The notes under the pieces: generated by a model | Database searches by the model: none | The model's input: the letters and a program-made list of their open reading frames with translations, nothing else | Told to the model about the DNA's origin: nothing | Program-made: the position numbers and the translations under genes | Shown here: positions 24,188 to 33,763 of the stretch, piece by piece | How the letters are laid out: every line of letters starts with the position of its first letter | Numbering within the stretch: the stretch's first letter is position 1 | NCBI RefSeq assembly: GCF_014648055.1 | Contig: NZ_BMQJ01000015.1 | Span: forward strand, 1-64,000 | Direction: 5' to 3' | Length of the DNA stretch: 64,000 bases | Origin: Streptosporangium pseudovulgare | GTDB lineage: Bacteria > Actinomycetota > Actinomycetes > Streptosporangiales > Streptosporangiaceae

Positions 24188-24952
24188 TCATGTGCGCGGC
24201 CCCAGGAACAGTCCGCCGCTGGCGTCGATGACCTGGCCGGTGATCCAGCGGGCGGCGTCGGAGGCGAGGAACGCCACCACGTCCGCGACGTCGCCGGCGT
24301 CGCCGAGGCGGTCGAGCGCCGTCGATCCGGCGATGAACGCGGCCAGGCCGGGTGCTTCGAAGACGGCCGCGTTGGTGGGCGTCCGGGTGGCGCCGGGGGC
24401 GACCGCGTTCACCGTGATGCCCCGGACTCCGAGTTCGTTGGCCAGGGTCAGGCTCATCGTCTCGATCGCGCCCTTGGTCATGGCGAAGGACGTCTGGGCG
24501 GGGTTGGCCATGCGGGTCGCGACGGAGGAGATCGTGATGATGCGGCCGCCGTCGCGCAGCAGGGGCAGTGCCCGCTGGATGATGAAGTACGGCGCCCGTA
24601 CGTTCACCGCGAAGAGGTGGTCGAACTCGGCCCGGGTCGTGGCGCCGAGCGGGCCGGTGGGCTGTGCCGCCGCGTTGTTGACGACGATGTCGAGGGGCCG
24701 TCCGGCCAGGCCCGCCTCGATTCCGGCGAAGAGCGTGTCGACGTCGCCGTCGACGCCCAGTTCCGCCTGGACGGCGAGGGCGGCGCCGCCGGCGCGCTCG
24801 ATCTCGCCGACCGTCGCCGTCGCGCCGTCCTCGTCCGTGCCGTAGTGCACGATCACCATCGCTCCTTTGGCTGCCAGCCGGGTCGCGATCACCTGGCCGA
24901 TGCCGCGCGAGGCTCCGGTCACCAGGGCCGTCCTGCCGGTCAGATCGTTCAT
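24188..24952 (-). CDS. Short-chain dehydrogenase/reductase (SDR)
   Basis: A 254-residue NAD(P)-dependent oxidoreductase of the classical SDR family. Cofactor motif TGASRGIG and the NNAA motif (DIVVNNAAA) are present. In the active site SSVATRMANPAQTSFAMTKGA, the usual Tyr of YxxxK is Phe (FAMTK) by this reading, although the lysine is retained. The following NAVAPGATRTP segment is typical. The ATG at 24952 has GGGAG eight bases upstream. It is divergent from a TetR gene with paired operators between them, so it is almost certainly its target. The missing catalytic Tyr makes activity uncertain. Confidence 0.85.
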   Translation of the reverse strand: MNDLTGRTALVTGASRGIGQVIATRLAAKGAMVIVHYGTDEDGATATVGEIERAGGAALAVQAELGVDGDVDTLFAGIEAGLAGRPLDIVVNNAAAQPTGPLGATTRAEFDHLFAVNVRAPYFIIQRALPLLRDGGRIITISSVATRMANPAQTSFAMTKGAIETMSLTLANELGVRGITVNAVAPGATRTPTNAAVFEAPGLAAFIAGSTALDRLGDAGDVADVVAFLASDAARWITGQVIDASGGLFLGPRT

Positions 24953-24976
24953 GTCCAACACTCCCAACTGTTAGCA

Positions 24977-25019
24977 ACTACCTACTTGGTAGTCTCTATC
25001 ACGGTGGTAGTGTCTACCA
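24977..25019. promoter_or_regulatory. Paired TetR-type operators in the SDR/TetR divergent region
   Basis: Two inverted repeats with the same half-site lie in the 68-bp gap: ACTACC-N5-GGTAGT (24977-24993) and TGGTAG-N3-CTACCA (25005-25019). TTGGTA (24986-24991) and TAGTGT (25008-25013), 16 bases apart, could form the TetR promoter. Transcription would then start almost at the ATG (leaderless), with both boxes under repressor control. Confidence 0.7.
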
Positions 25020-25020
25020 T

Positions 25021-25638
25021 ATGGCTGAGCGGCACTCAACCCTGCGAGCGCGACGACGAGCCCAGACGCAGCGCACGATCCAGGCACACGCGATACGGCT
25101 GTTCAGCGAGCGCGGATACGACGCCACGACCATGAACGACGTCGCCGAGGCGGCCGGCGTGTCACCCATGACCGTCTACCGGCACTTCCCCACCAAGGAA
25201 GATCTCGTGCTGGTCGACCAGCACGGCGAGCTCATCGCCGAGCGGATCGCCGCCTCACCCGCCGGCCAGCCCCTGGTACGCCGCATCGGCGGCGCGCTCG
25301 TCGACGCGGCCGCCGCCCTGACCGGCGACGACGTGGCGGCGGACCGGCGGTTTCTGCTCGTCCGCCTTCAGCTCATGATCTCCACGCCCGCGCTGCGGGC
25401 CAGGCACCTGGACAACCAGTACGCCCTCCAGCAGGCCATCATCGGCGCTCTGGAGGGCGACGCCGCCGACCCCGACGCGGCGTTCCAGGCCCAGGCGGCG
25501 GCCAGCGCCTGCCTGGCCGCCCTGCACACGGCGATGGTGCACTGGGCCGAGGACGACGGGCGGGCCGATCTGCCCCGCCTGATCGGCAAAGCCCTCGCGG
25601 CCGTCTTCGGCGACGACGTCCTCGGACCCGCGCGATGA
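25021..25638 (+). CDS. TetR/AcrR family transcriptional regulator
   Basis: A 205-residue repressor with an N-terminal helix-turn-helix (about 15-60): TIQAHAIRLFSERGYDATTM, then DVAEAAGVSPMTVYRHFPTK. The C-terminal ligand-binding region is variable and resembles the common TetR_C fold. No ribosome site precedes the ATG, which sits one base after a palindromic operator, so the mRNA is probably leaderless. It likely represses itself and the divergent SDR gene. The inducer is unknown. Confidence 0.9.
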   Translation: MAERHSTLRARRRAQTQRTIQAHAIRLFSERGYDATTMNDVAEAAGVSPMTVYRHFPTKEDLVLVDQHGELIAERIAASPAGQPLVRRIGGALVDAAAALTGDDVAADRRFLLVRLQLMISTPALRARHLDNQYALQQAIIGALEGDAADPDAAFQAQAAASACLAALHTAMVHWAEDDGRADLPRLIGKALAAVFGDDVLGPAR

Positions 25639-25740
25639 CCGGCCGCGCGCCGCCGGAGCCGGTGGAGCGGCGTGCGCGGCCCGGCGCCCTACGGGAAGCC
25701 CCGGATTCGGCGGCGCACAAGCAGCCTTGGTCCCTCGAAC

Positions 25741-25772
25741 CCTGAGGGGCCTCCGGCGGGGACCTCTCAGGA
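25741..25772. terminator. Probable hairpin between TetR and amino-acid ABC genes
   Basis: CCTGAGGGG and CCTCTCAGG can pair with one mismatch around a 13-base loop in the 270-bp gap between these convergent genes. It is a modest terminator candidate; nothing else was recognised in this gap. Confidence 0.35.
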
Positions 25773-25908
25773 GGCCGGTTTCAGCAGGTACCCGATGTCC
25801 CGGCCGAAGGTGATCCCGGTGCGGGATCGTGGTCGGCCGCTCTCCCGCACGACCCGCCGATCGACCGGTGCCTGGTATACGAGCCCGCCGGGCCGCCCGG
25901 CGGGGCGC

Positions 25909-26709
25909 CTACCGGGACTCCTCGCGCTCCTTCGGGTCGAGCACGCTGGACAGGAAGGCCCTGGTCCGCTGGTGGCCCGGGTTGGCCAGGAGTTCGCGGG
26001 GCCGGCCCCGTTCGACGACCACGCCGTCGGCGAAGAAGGTCAGCCAGTCGCCGACCTCCCTGGCGAAGGCGATCTCGTGGGTGACCACGACCATCGTCAT
26101 CCCCTCGACGGCCAGGCCCTTCATGACCTCCAGCACCTCGTCGACCAGCTCCGGGTCCAGGGCGGAGGTGGGTTCGTCGAACAGCATCAGCGCCGGGTTC
26201 ATCGCCAGCGCCCTGGCGATGGCCACCCGCTGCTGCTGGCCGCCGGAGAGCTGGTGGGGCCGCTTGTGCGCGTGGTCGGCCAGGCCCACCCGGTCCAGGT
26301 GCTCCATGGCCAGCGTCCGCGCCCGGTCCGCGGGGGTGCCGAGGACGTGGACGGGGCCGCAGGCGACGTTCTCCAGTGCGCTGTGGTGGGCGAACAGGTT
26401 GAAGCGCTGGAACACCATGCCGATGTTCCTGCGGAAGGCGGCGAACTCCTTGGGGGTCCAGGGGTGGTACCTGTCGCCGCGCAGGGTGTGGCCGACCTCC
26501 TCGCCGAGCACCCGCAGGCTGCCGCCGAGCACCGGCTCCAGGCCGTTGATGCACCGCAGGAACGTGGACTTGCCCGAGCCCGACGGGCCGATGACGCAGC
26601 TCACCTCGCCGGAGGCGACGGTGAAATCGACGCCGTTGAGCACCTGCACGTCGCCGTAGCCCATCCGGACGCCCGAGGCCTGCACGATCTGCTCGCCCGC
26701 CGCGTTCAT
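25909..26709 (-). CDS. Polar amino-acid ABC transporter ATPase (GlnQ-like)
   Basis: A 266-residue ATPase with intact motifs: Walker [11 protein letters not shown]-loop [10 protein letters not shown], signature LSGGQQQR, Walker [13 protein letters not shown] and the H-loop VVVTHE. The length and the [10 protein letters not shown] pattern match the glutamine/glutamate (PAAT) family. The ATG overlaps the permease stop (ATGA). It energises import of the solute captured by the binding protein two genes upstream. It is the last gene of a four-gene operon with the amidohydrolase. Confidence 0.92.
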   Translation of the reverse strand: MNAAGEQIVQASGVRMGYGDVQVLNGVDFTVASGEVSCVIGPSGSGKSTFLRCINGLEPVLGGSLRVLGEEVGHTLRGDRYHPWTPKEFAAFRRNIGMVFQRFNLFAHHSALENVACGPVHVLGTPADRARTLAMEHLDRVGLADHAHKRPHQLSGGQQQRVAIARALAMNPALMLFDEPTSALDPELVDEVLEVMKGLAVEGMTMVVVTHEIAFAREVGDWLTFFADGVVVERGRPRELLANPGHQRTRAFLSSVLDPKEREESR

Positions 26710-27620
26710 GCGGTCACCTTCGGCAGGATCCTGGCGGCCAGGCCGCCGCCGCGCACCAGCCGTACGGCCTCGGAGCCGAAGCGGCGCTCCAGCCTGCCCT
26801 GCAGGAAGGTCGCCACGGCTGTCATGAGCATGTACCAGAGGCTCGCCACGATCAGCAGCTCCATGATCAGATTGTTCGCCTTGTAGATCTGGCTGGCGTT
26901 GGTCATCAGGTCGTGCCCGGCGACCACGTAGACCAGCGAGGTGGTCTTCAGCATGGAGATGAACTCGTTGCCGGTGGGCGGGATGATGATGCGCAGCGCC
27001 TGCGGCAGCACGATGACCCGCATCCGCTTGGCCGGCGTCATGCCCAGCGCGTACGCCGCCTCGGTCTGGCCGTGGTCGACGGCCTGGATCCCGGCGCGCA
27101 CGGTCTCGGCGAAGTAGGCGGCCAGGTTCAGCCCCAGCCCCAGCATGGCCGAGGTGAAGCCGGTCATCACCAGGTTGGTGTCCCACTTGACGCCGATCAT
27201 GGTGAACGGGATCTTGAGCACCAGCTCGGGGAACAGGAACGCCAGGTTGTACCAGAAGATGAGCTGCACGAGCACCGGCGTACCGCGGAAGAACCAGATG
27301 TAGAACGTGGCCAGCCCGCTCAGCACCGGGTTGTGCGCCAGCCGCATGATCGCGACGAGCACGCCCAGGACCAGCCCGAGGACCGTGGCCAGGACCGAGA
27401 TCTCGATGGTGACCCAGACCCCGCTCAGGATCCGCTCGTGGAACAGGTACTCGGCGACCTTGCCCCAGTCCAGGTTCGGGTTGCCCACCATGAGGTAGGC
27501 CAGGCGGGCCGCGACCGCCAGCGCGACCGCCGCGGCCAGCCAGCGGCCCCAGTGCCAGGTCCGCGCGACGGGGATCGGCCTGCCCGACGCGTCGGTGATC
27601 GGTTCGGTCCGCATGGTCAC
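26706..27620 (-). CDS. Amino-acid ABC transporter permease (HisM/GlnP-like)
   Basis: A 304-residue permease of the polar amino-acid family with about five or six membrane helices. The conserved coupling region reads [35 protein letters not shown] (quoted here in two pieces for orientation: [20 protein letters not shown], then [12 protein letters not shown]). The N-terminal 45 residues are cytoplasmic. The start is GTG overlapping the binding-protein stop (GTGA); an ATG two codons later is also possible. Only one permease gene is present, so a homodimer is expected. Confidence 0.9.
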   Translation of the reverse strand: MTMRTEPITDASGRPIPVARTWHWGRWLAAAVALAVAARLAYLMVGNPNLDWGKVAEYLFHERILSGVWVTIEISVLATVLGLVLGVLVAIMRLAHNPVLSGLATFYIWFFRGTPVLVQLIFWYNLAFLFPELVLKIPFTMIGVKWDTNLVMTGFTSAMLGLGLNLAAYFAETVRAGIQAVDHGQTEAAYALGMTPAKRMRVIVLPQALRIIIPPTGNEFISMLKTTSLVYVVAGHDLMTNASQIYKANNLIMELLIVASLWYMLMTAVATFLQGRLERRFGSEAVRLVRGGGLAARILPKVTA

Positions 27621-28573
27621 TTACCGCCGTTGACCACGGCGGACTGGACGGCCAGCTTGTCGAGGTTCCACGCCGCGAGCAGCTTGCCGTACTCCCCGCT
27701 CTGGATGAGCGAGTCCAGCGCGCCCTTGACGGACTCGATGAGCTCCTTGTTGTCGGGCTTCATCCCGATGCCCCACGGGCTCTCGGTGCCTTCGAGGGCG
27801 ATCGCCTCCATGGCGAGCTTGGGGTCCGCGGCCTTGTAGGCGGCCACCACGTAGTCGGTGACGATGGCCTGCGCGCGGCCGTTGCCCACCTGGAGCATGG
27901 CCTCCGTGTCGCCGGGGAACTTCAGGATGTCCACCGCGGCCTTGCCGTCCTTCTTGCAGTCGGCGTCGTAGCGCTCGGCCAGCTCCATCGAGGAGCCGTT
28001 GTCGACGACGGAGACCGTCTTGCCGCACAGGTCCTTCGGCCCGGTGACGCCGGCCGGGTTGCCGGCCTTGACCAGCATCCCCGAGCCCGCCTGCACGTAG
28101 TCGACGAAGGTGATCTGGCCCTGCCGCTCCGGGTTGTCGGTCATCGAGGAGATGACGAAGTCGTAGCGGCCGGTGAGCACGCCGGGGATCTGCGAGTTGA
28201 ACTCCTCGTCGGTGATGGTCACCTTGACGCCGAGCTTCCTGGCGATGGCCCTGGCCAGGGCGGGGTCGAAGCCGATCGGGGTCTTGCCGTCGCTGGCGAA
28301 CAGCTCCATCGGCGGGTAGCCGATGGAGGAGACGACCTTCAGTCCGTCGGACTTCAGTTTCGCCGGCGCCTTGGCGGCGAGGTCCTTGTCGGGGGTGATG
28401 GCGTTGATGACGTCGGCCGCCTTCTCCTCGGCGGGGGCCTGGTCGAGGACGACGTCCGGCGCGGCGGCCGGCGCCGCGGCGGACGCGCCGTCGTCGAGGG
28501 ACTGGGCGCCGCAGGCCGCGGTGGCGGCCAGCAGCGCGCCGGCGGCGAGCGTGGTGAGGATCCGGGTGTTCAA
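27617..28573 (-). CDS. Polar amino-acid ABC transporter substrate-binding lipoprotein
   Basis: A 318-residue family 3 binding protein. The signal peptide ends in the lipobox AATAAC (Cys about 22). The core has [20 protein letters not shown], the [15 protein letters not shown] motif and the [13 protein letters not shown] segment, all typical of amino-acid receptors. The TTG start follows AAGGAG nine bases upstream. It starts 13 bp after the amidohydrolase stop and overlaps the permease, so it is in one operon. The ligand may be an amino acid or a modified amino acid handled by the amidohydrolase. Confidence 0.9.
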   Translation of the reverse strand: MNTRILTTLAAGALLAATAACGAQSLDDGASAAAPAAAPDVVLDQAPAEEKAADVINAITPDKDLAAKAPAKLKSDGLKVVSSIGYPPMELFASDGKTPIGFDPALARAIARKLGVKVTITDEEFNSQIPGVLTGRYDFVISSMTDNPERQGQITFVDYVQAGSGMLVKAGNPAGVTGPKDLCGKTVSVVDNGSSMELAERYDADCKKDGKAAVDILKFPGDTEAMLQVGNGRAQAIVTDYVVAAYKAADPKLAMEAIALEGTESPWGIGMKPDNKELIESVKGALDSLIQSGEYGKLLAAWNLDKLAVQSAVVNGGK

Positions 28574-28586
28574 GGGGGGTGCTCCT

Positions 28587-30155
28587 TCAGGAGTGCTGCC
28601 AGCGGACTTCGCCGCCGACGACGGTGGTCATGACCTTGGTACGCAGCACCGCGGCCGGCGACTCCACGAAGGGGTCGGTGTCCACCGCGATGAAGTCGGC
28701 GAGCTTGCCGGGTGCGAGGACGCCCTTGCGGTCCTCCTCGCCCGCGGCGTAGGCCGCGCCGAGGGTGTGGGCGGTGAGGGCCTCGCCCATGCTCAGCCGC
28801 TGCTCGGGCTGCCAGCCGCCGGCGGGCGTGCCGTCGGCGCGGGTACGGGTCACCGCGGCGTACAGCGCGGCGAAGGGGTTGGGGTGCTCGACCGGGGCGT
28901 CGGAGCCGAAGGCCAGCGCGACGCCGACGTTCAGCATTCCGCGCCAGGCGTAGGAGGCCAGCTCGCGCCCGGCCAGCAGGGTGTCGACCAGGTCGATGTC
29001 GCTGGTGCAGTGCACGGGCTGCATCGAGGCGACGATGCCCAGCCTGGCCATCCTGGCCAGGTCGCCGATCCGCAGGTGCTGGGCGTGCTCGATGCGGTGC
29101 CGCAGCCCGGCCGTGGGGCCGAGGGCCTCGTAGGCGTCGATGACCAGGTGGTTGGCCTGGTCTCCGATGGCGTGCGTGGCCACCGCGATGCCGGCCCCGG
29201 CGGCCGTGCCGAACAGCCTGACCAGGTCCTCGTACGGCGTGACCGCGATGCCCACGTTGCCCTGCTCGCCGGCGAAGGACTCGCCCATGTGGCAGGTGTG
29301 CGAGCCCAGCGCCCCGTCGCTGAAGATCTTCACGGGTCCGGTGCGGAACCAGTCGTCGCCCTGCCCGGTGCGGCGCCCCTCGGCGATGGCCGCCTCCAGG
29401 TGGGTCATCGGGATCGCCTTGTGCACGCGTATCTTCAGCTCACCGGTCTCGCGCAGCTCCAGGTAGGCGGCCCGGCAGTCCTCGCCGTCGATGTCGTGCA
29501 CGCTGGTCAGGCCGAGGGCGAGCAGCTCCTCCTGCGCGGCGCGGAGCTGGTCGCGCAGGTCGGCGGAGACCATGAGGTTGCGCAGCGGGTAGGAGGCCGA
29601 CTCGCGCAGGATGCCGGTGGGCTCCCCGCTCGCGTCCCTGACGATCTCCCCGCCCACCGGGTCGGGGGTGCCGGCGTCGATGCCGGCCAGCCGCAGGGCC
29701 GCGGAGTTGGCCCACACCGTGTGGCCGTCCACGCTGGGCAGCGCGACCGGCAGCTCGGGGCAGACCGAGTCCAGCGCGTACCGGTCGGGCTGCGCCGGCG
29801 GGTCCCAGGTGTTGCTGTTCCACCGGCCGCCGAACAGCCAGGCGCCGGGTCGCAGCCGCGCCGCGTGCGCGGCCACCTTGCTCAGCGCGTCGTCCAGGGA
29901 GCGCACGTCGCGCAGGTCCACCGCGTCCAGGCTCTGGGCGTACTGCGCGGTGTGGATGTGGGCGTCGTAGAGCCCGGGGAGCACCGCGGCGCCCTCCAGG
30001 TCGATCAGCTCCGCTCCCGGGCCCGCGGCCTCGCGCACCTCCGCCTCTCCGCCGACGGCCAGTAGCCGCTCACCGTCCACGGCCATGGCCTGGGCCAACG
30101 GGTTGCCGCTGTCTCCTGTGCGGATGGCGGCGTTGCGGTATACGCGGATGCTCAT
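28587..30155 (-). CDS. Amidohydrolase family 3 protein (YtcJ-like)
   Basis: A 522-residue metal-dependent hydrolase. The metal-binding His-x-His is in LYDAHIHTAQ after a beta-sandwich N-terminus, later His/Asp ligands lie in HRIEHAQHL and the FGSDAPVEHPNPF segment, and KLADFIAVDTDPF closes the composite domain. This is the YtcJ/Amidohydro_3 pattern; substrates of the group are mostly unknown, with formamide and N-acyl compounds among those reported. The ATG at 30155 is preceded by AGAGAG. It is first in an operon with an amino-acid ABC transporter and is divergent from a LysR regulator. Confidence 0.9.
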   Translation of the reverse strand: MSIRVYRNAAIRTGDSGNPLAQAMAVDGERLLAVGGEAEVREAAGPGAELIDLEGAAVLPGLYDAHIHTAQYAQSLDAVDLRDVRSLDDALSKVAAHAARLRPGAWLFGGRWNSNTWDPPAQPDRYALDSVCPELPVALPSVDGHTVWANSAALRLAGIDAGTPDPVGGEIVRDASGEPTGILRESASYPLRNLMVSADLRDQLRAAQEELLALGLTSVHDIDGEDCRAAYLELRETGELKIRVHKAIPMTHLEAAIAEGRRTGQGDDWFRTGPVKIFSDGALGSHTCHMGESFAGEQGNVGIAVTPYEDLVRLFGTAAGAGIAVATHAIGDQANHLVIDAYEALGPTAGLRHRIEHAQHLRIGDLARMARLGIVASMQPVHCTSDIDLVDTLLAGRELASYAWRGMLNVGVALAFGSDAPVEHPNPFAALYAAVTRTRADGTPAGGWQPEQRLSMGEALTAHTLGAAYAAGEEDRKGVLAPGKLADFIAVDTDPFVESPAAVLRTKVMTTVVGGEVRWQHS

Positions 30156-30194
30156 GTGACTCTCTAGGGCTCGGCTCGATTGACGGTGGCCATC

Positions 30195-30233
30195 ACTGTA
30201 GGAGTGGCGGAAAGAAGTCGGAAGCGCTATAAA
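30195..30233. promoter_or_regulatory. Divergent promoter region, amidohydrolase operon / LysR
   Basis: For the minus strand, TTCCGA (30218-30223) and TACAGT (30195-30200) are 17 bases apart. For the plus strand, TATAAA lies at 30228-30233, about 35 bases before the LysR start. LysR proteins typically bind such divergent gaps; I could not pick a convincing T-N11-A site. Confidence 0.4.
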
Positions 30234-30269
30234 CACGACATTCAGCACCTCTGAGCGTAAGGAGCTCTA

Positions 30270-31145
30270 ATGCTGAAGCCGGAACACCTGCGCACTCTCC
30301 GTGAAGTCGTTGAGCTGGGGTCCTTCGCCGCCGCCGCCAACCGGCTCGGTTACACCGCGTCGGCCGTCTCCCAGCAGATGGCCGCGCTGGAACGGGAGAT
30401 CGGCGTCAGGCTGTTCGCCCGCTCCGCCCACAGCGCGCTGCCCACCAGCGCCGCCGAGGTGCTGGCCAGGCAGGCCGAGACCGTGCTCATCGACATCGAG
30501 CGCATGGTCGCCACCGTGCAGGCCGTGCACCGGAACAGCGAGCGGCAGATCCGCCTGGGCGTCTTCCCCAGCTTCACCGACGTGCTGACCGGCGTGCTGC
30601 GGCGGATGGAGCCCGAGGAACGCGCCGGCATCAGGGTCTCCGTCGCCGAGTCCTCCCAGCTCATCCCGCGCCTGGGCGCCGGCGGCGAGATGGACGCGGC
30701 GATCATCTACCAGGTGGGGAACTCCGGCCTGTCGTGGCCGTCGGCACTGGGCCGGCGCTGGATCGCCGAGGACCGCTACAAGCTCGTCCTCCCGCGCAGC
30801 TGGCCCGACCTGGCGCCCTACCGGGTCGAGCACCTCGTCGACCTGCCGTGGATCATGCACCACCCGGCGACCAGCGACGCCGCCATCTTCGAGGGCCTGT
30901 TCGCCCACTGGGGGCTGCACCCCCGGGTGGCCTGCCACTCCGACGACTTCAAGATCACCATAGCCATGATCGGGGCGGGGATGGGCGCGGCGCTCGTCCC
31001 CGAGCTCGCGCTGCGCGGGCACGGCCCCGACATCGTGGTCGCCGACGTGCCGTGGCTGAACATCAGTCGCAGCATCTTCACCCTCGTCCATCCCGACCGC
31101 GAGACCGCCCGGCTGCAGTCCCTGCTGGACGCGCTGACGCTCTGA
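30270..31145 (+). CDS. LysR family transcriptional regulator
   Basis: A 291-residue regulator with an N-terminal winged helix: LRTLREVVELGSFAAAANRL, then GYTASAVSQQMAALEREIG. An effector-binding domain from about 90 onwards includes IRLGVFPSF and the IAMIGAGMGAALVPELAL stretch typical of the family. AAGGAG precedes the ATG. It is divergent from the amidohydrolase-transporter operon and upstream of the amidase gene; it probably controls one or both in response to the imported compound. Confidence 0.93.
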   Translation: MLKPEHLRTLREVVELGSFAAAANRLGYTASAVSQQMAALEREIGVRLFARSAHSALPTSAAEVLARQAETVLIDIERMVATVQAVHRNSERQIRLGVFPSFTDVLTGVLRRMEPEERAGIRVSVAESSQLIPRLGAGGEMDAAIIYQVGNSGLSWPSALGRRWIAEDRYKLVLPRSWPDLAPYRVEHLVDLPWIMHHPATSDAAIFEGLFAHWGLHPRVACHSDDFKITIAMIGAGMGAALVPELALRGHGPDIVVADVPWLNISRSIFTLVHPDRETARLQSLLDALTL

Positions 31146-31287
31146 CCGCTCCCGCGCACTCGACGGGGCACGGCGGATCTGCCAGCATGTGCCGGATCAC
31201 GGGCGCGGCCGGCGACGGACCCGGCGCGCCGATCGTCACCGGCCGGACTCCCCTGTGGCCGGAGCGGGTGTTAGGAGATCCTTGACT

Positions 31288-32469
31288 GTGGAACACGAGG
31301 CGGCGATCGCCAGGTCCGCCGAGGCCATACGCCTCCACCGCGGGCACAACATCCTCATCGAGGCCGGCGCCGAGCCGGTCATCGACCGGCTCGCACGTCG
31401 CGACCGGCCGGTGCCCGCCACGCCACCCGAGCTGTGGGCCTGGACGTTCGTGGTCAAGGACATGATCGACGTCGCCGGGCTCCGCACCACCCGGGGGTCC
31501 GTCCTGTACGGGAGCGAGGAGGCGCTGACCACCGCGCCGTGCGTCGAACTGCTGGAGCGCGCCGGGGCCCTCCTGGTCGGCAAGGCCAACCAGCACGAGT
31601 TCGCCTGGGGCGTCACGAGCGAGAACCCGCACTGGGGCGATGTGCGCAACCCGCGCCACGAGCATCTGGCTCCCGGCGGGTCGAGCGGCGGCACGGCCGC
31701 GGCGCTCGCCGCCGGGATCGCCCGGTTCGGCCTCGGCACCGACACCGGCGGCTCGGTGCGGATCCCGGCGGCCTGCTGCGGCGTGGTCGGCCTGCGCCCG
31801 AGGGCCGGCGTCATCTCCTCCGAGGGGGTCGCGCCCCTCGCCCCGATGTTCGACGTGGTCGGGCCGATGGCCACCTCGGTCGCCGACTGCGCGCGCGTGT
31901 GGCGGGTGCTCTCCGGAGAGGCCGTCGAGCCGCCGCGCTCGCTGTCGGGGCTGGTCGTCGGCGTCGCCGAGGGATGCGCGCAGGCCGGGGAGTTCGCGGA
32001 CCTGGGCGCCGAGGTCCGCGAGATCGCCCTGCCGTACGGGATCCTGTCCCCGTACTGGACGATCGTGGGCGCGCAGGCCCGGCGCACCCACGAGGCCACC
32101 TATCCGGCGAACGCCGCGAGCTACAGCGCGGGCGTGCGGCGGAAGCTGGACGACGCCGGCGGGATCGGCCATCGGGAGTACCGCCGGGCGGTGGAGGAGC
32201 TCTCGGCCGTCCGGGCCGGATTCTCGGCGGAGACGGCCGGCGTCGACGTCCTGGTCATGCCGACGCTCGGCGGCCCCGCGCCGCGGGCCGGCTGCGACGA
32301 GGCCGCCGTCCGCGGCGAGGTCGGCCGGATCACCTCCGTCGTGTCCGCGCTCGGCCTGCCCGCGCTGGCCATCGGAGATCTGCAGGTGGTGGGGCGCCGC
32401 GAGGCCGACGTGCTGCGGGCCGGCCTGTGCCGGGAGGCCCGCGGAGGCGCGATCCCCGCGCCGCGCTGA
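31288..32469 (+). CDS. Amidase signature family hydrolase
   Basis: A 393-residue amidase with the Ser-cisSer-Lys triad visible: Lys in WTFVVKDMIDVAG, the cis-Ser in the Gly/Ser motif APGGSSGGTAAALAAG and the nucleophile Ser in GTDTGGSVRIPAACCG. It is somewhat shorter than GatA-like members. AGGAG (31273-31277) suits GTG at 31288; TTG at 31282 is an alternative two codons upstream. The neighbours (amino-acid transporter, LysR, Lrp regulator, racemase) suggest catabolic hydrolysis of an amide or N-acyl amino compound. It is convergent with the Lrp gene with only 3 bp between stops. Confidence 0.88.
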   Translation: MEHEAAIARSAEAIRLHRGHNILIEAGAEPVIDRLARRDRPVPATPPELWAWTFVVKDMIDVAGLRTTRGSVLYGSEEALTTAPCVELLERAGALLVGKANQHEFAWGVTSENPHWGDVRNPRHEHLAPGGSSGGTAAALAAGIARFGLGTDTGGSVRIPAACCGVVGLRPRAGVISSEGVAPLAPMFDVVGPMATSVADCARVWRVLSGEAVEPPRSLSGLVVGVAEGCAQAGEFADLGAEVREIALPYGILSPYWTIVGAQARRTHEATYPANAASYSAGVRRKLDDAGGIGHREYRRAVEELSAVRAGFSAETAGVDVLVMPTLGGPAPRAGCDEAAVRGEVGRITSVVSALGLPALAIGDLQVVGRREADVLRAGLCREARGGAIPAPR

Positions 32470-32472
32470 ACG

Positions 32473-33516
32473 TCAGACGCGCGGCGACAGGCTCCACGGG
32501 TCGACCGGGACGACGCCCGTGCAGCGGCCGGAGGGGTCGAGGAGCCGCCCGTAGAGCTTCGACTGCCGCAGGACGATCTGCCGGTCGGCGATGCCCGCGT
32601 ACGGGAAGCGCTCCTCAAGGCGCATCACCAGCGGATGCAGGTCGGAGACCCCGTGCAGGCCGACGGTGAGGAGCATGTTGCGGGCGCCCGCGAGCGCCGC
32701 GCACGTCCGCGTCTCCGGCCAGTCGAGCAGCGCCCGGCCCGTCTCCTCCAGCAGGCCGTCCGGCATCCGCAGCCACAGCACCGCCGAGGAGTGCCAGCCC
32801 GCGTGCGAGCGCGCCAGGTCGCAGCGGAAGTCGATGTCGCCGGTCGCGACCAGGCGTGACAGCCTGCGCTGCACCGTGCGCTCGGACTTGCCGACGGCCT
32901 GCGCGAGCTCGGAGTAGCCGGCGCGGCCGTCGGCGAGCAGGGCCTTGAACAGCAGCCGGTCGATCTCGTCCATCTGCCTGGTGGACTCCGCCGGCCCCGG
33001 CCGCCTGGCCAGTGCGCCCGCGGACCGCGGCGGCAGCACCCGCAGCCGCCAGCGGCACGAGGCCTCGAAGACGCGCGTGGCGACATGGGTGCGCACCTTC
33101 GCCACGCCGGGCACCCGCGGCAGGTCTGTGAGCAGGTAGTCCGCCAGCGCCGGCATCGACGCGGCGACGGCGATCACGAACAGGTCGTGACCGGCGGCGA
33201 CGTGCTGCACGGTGATGAGGTGGCCCTCCGCCGCGAGCGTGCCGGCGACCTCGACCGCCGCCCCGGCCTCGCAGTCGATCTCCAGGAAGGCCATGCTCAT
33301 CGCGTGCATCTGGCGCTGCCCCAGGGCGACGGTGGTCCATGCCTCCCCCGTGCTGTTCAGCCGCTGCCAGCGCCGTGCCGCCGTCACCGGGTCCGCGCGG
33401 GTCGCCTCCCCGATCTCCACCCAGCTCGCTCGCGGGTTGATCTGGAGGGCGTCGATGAGTTCGAGGTCGGTCTCCGACAGCAACCGCCGGGGCTCGATGC
33501 CGGAATCCTGCATCAT
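32473..33516 (-). CDS. Tandem Lrp/AsnC family regulator
   Basis: A 347-residue protein containing two Lrp-like units in one chain. The first HTH is near residues 18-65 (DLELIDALQINPRASWVEIG) and the second near 185-235 (MDEIDRLLFKALLADGRAGY, then SERTVQRRL). Ligand-binding RAM-like halves follow each. Such double Lrp proteins are common in actinomycetes and respond to amino acids. The ATG follows AAGGAT. Placed between the amidase and the divergent racemase, it is a good candidate to regulate this amino-compound block. Confidence 0.88.
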   Translation of the reverse strand: MMQDSGIEPRRLLSETDLELIDALQINPRASWVEIGEATRADPVTAARRWQRLNSTGEAWTTVALGQRQMHAMSMAFLEIDCEAGAAVEVAGTLAAEGHLITVQHVAAGHDLFVIAVAASMPALADYLLTDLPRVPGVAKVRTHVATRVFEASCRWRLRVLPPRSAGALARRPGPAESTRQMDEIDRLLFKALLADGRAGYSELAQAVGKSERTVQRRLSRLVATGDIDFRCDLARSHAGWHSSAVLWLRMPDGLLEETGRALLDWPETRTCAALAGARNMLLTVGLHGVSDLHPLVMRLEERFPYAGIADRQIVLRQSKLYGRLLDPSGRCTGVVPVDPWSLSPRV

Positions 33517-33667
33517 TGATCCTTCAGTGTCACATTGCTGCGTTTAGAGACCAGATGCACCTTATACCTCGATCCTTGTGCGGGTAGCCGCCCCGGGCCC
33601 GCCCCGGGCCCACCCCCCGCTCACCCCCGCTCACCCCGGCTCACCGCATGGAAGAGGACGCCCCCAG

Positions 33668-33763
33668 ATGACTCAGTTCCACGATCGCGCCCCGGTACCG
33701 GCCGGGGGGCGGGTCGCCGATCCCGGGTCCGGACCGCACGCCGCCGCCGGCGGCGCCCGGTGA
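33668..33763 (+). CDS. Possible 31-residue leader peptide before the racemase gene
   Basis: A short frame, MTQFHDRAPVPAGGRV and onwards, with GAGGA nine bases before its ATG. Its stop overlaps the racemase GTG start (GTGA). An even shorter frame (33648-33671, seven codons) ends in an ATGA overlap with this one. The racemase start itself has no ribosome site, so translational coupling through this leader is plausible. It could also be chance. Confidence 0.35.
   Translation: MTQFHDRAPVPAGGRVADPGSGPHAAAGGAR

Noticed and set aside
30156..30269. A precise LysR T-N11-A operator.
   Set aside because: Several weak candidates exist, none convincing, so no site is called.
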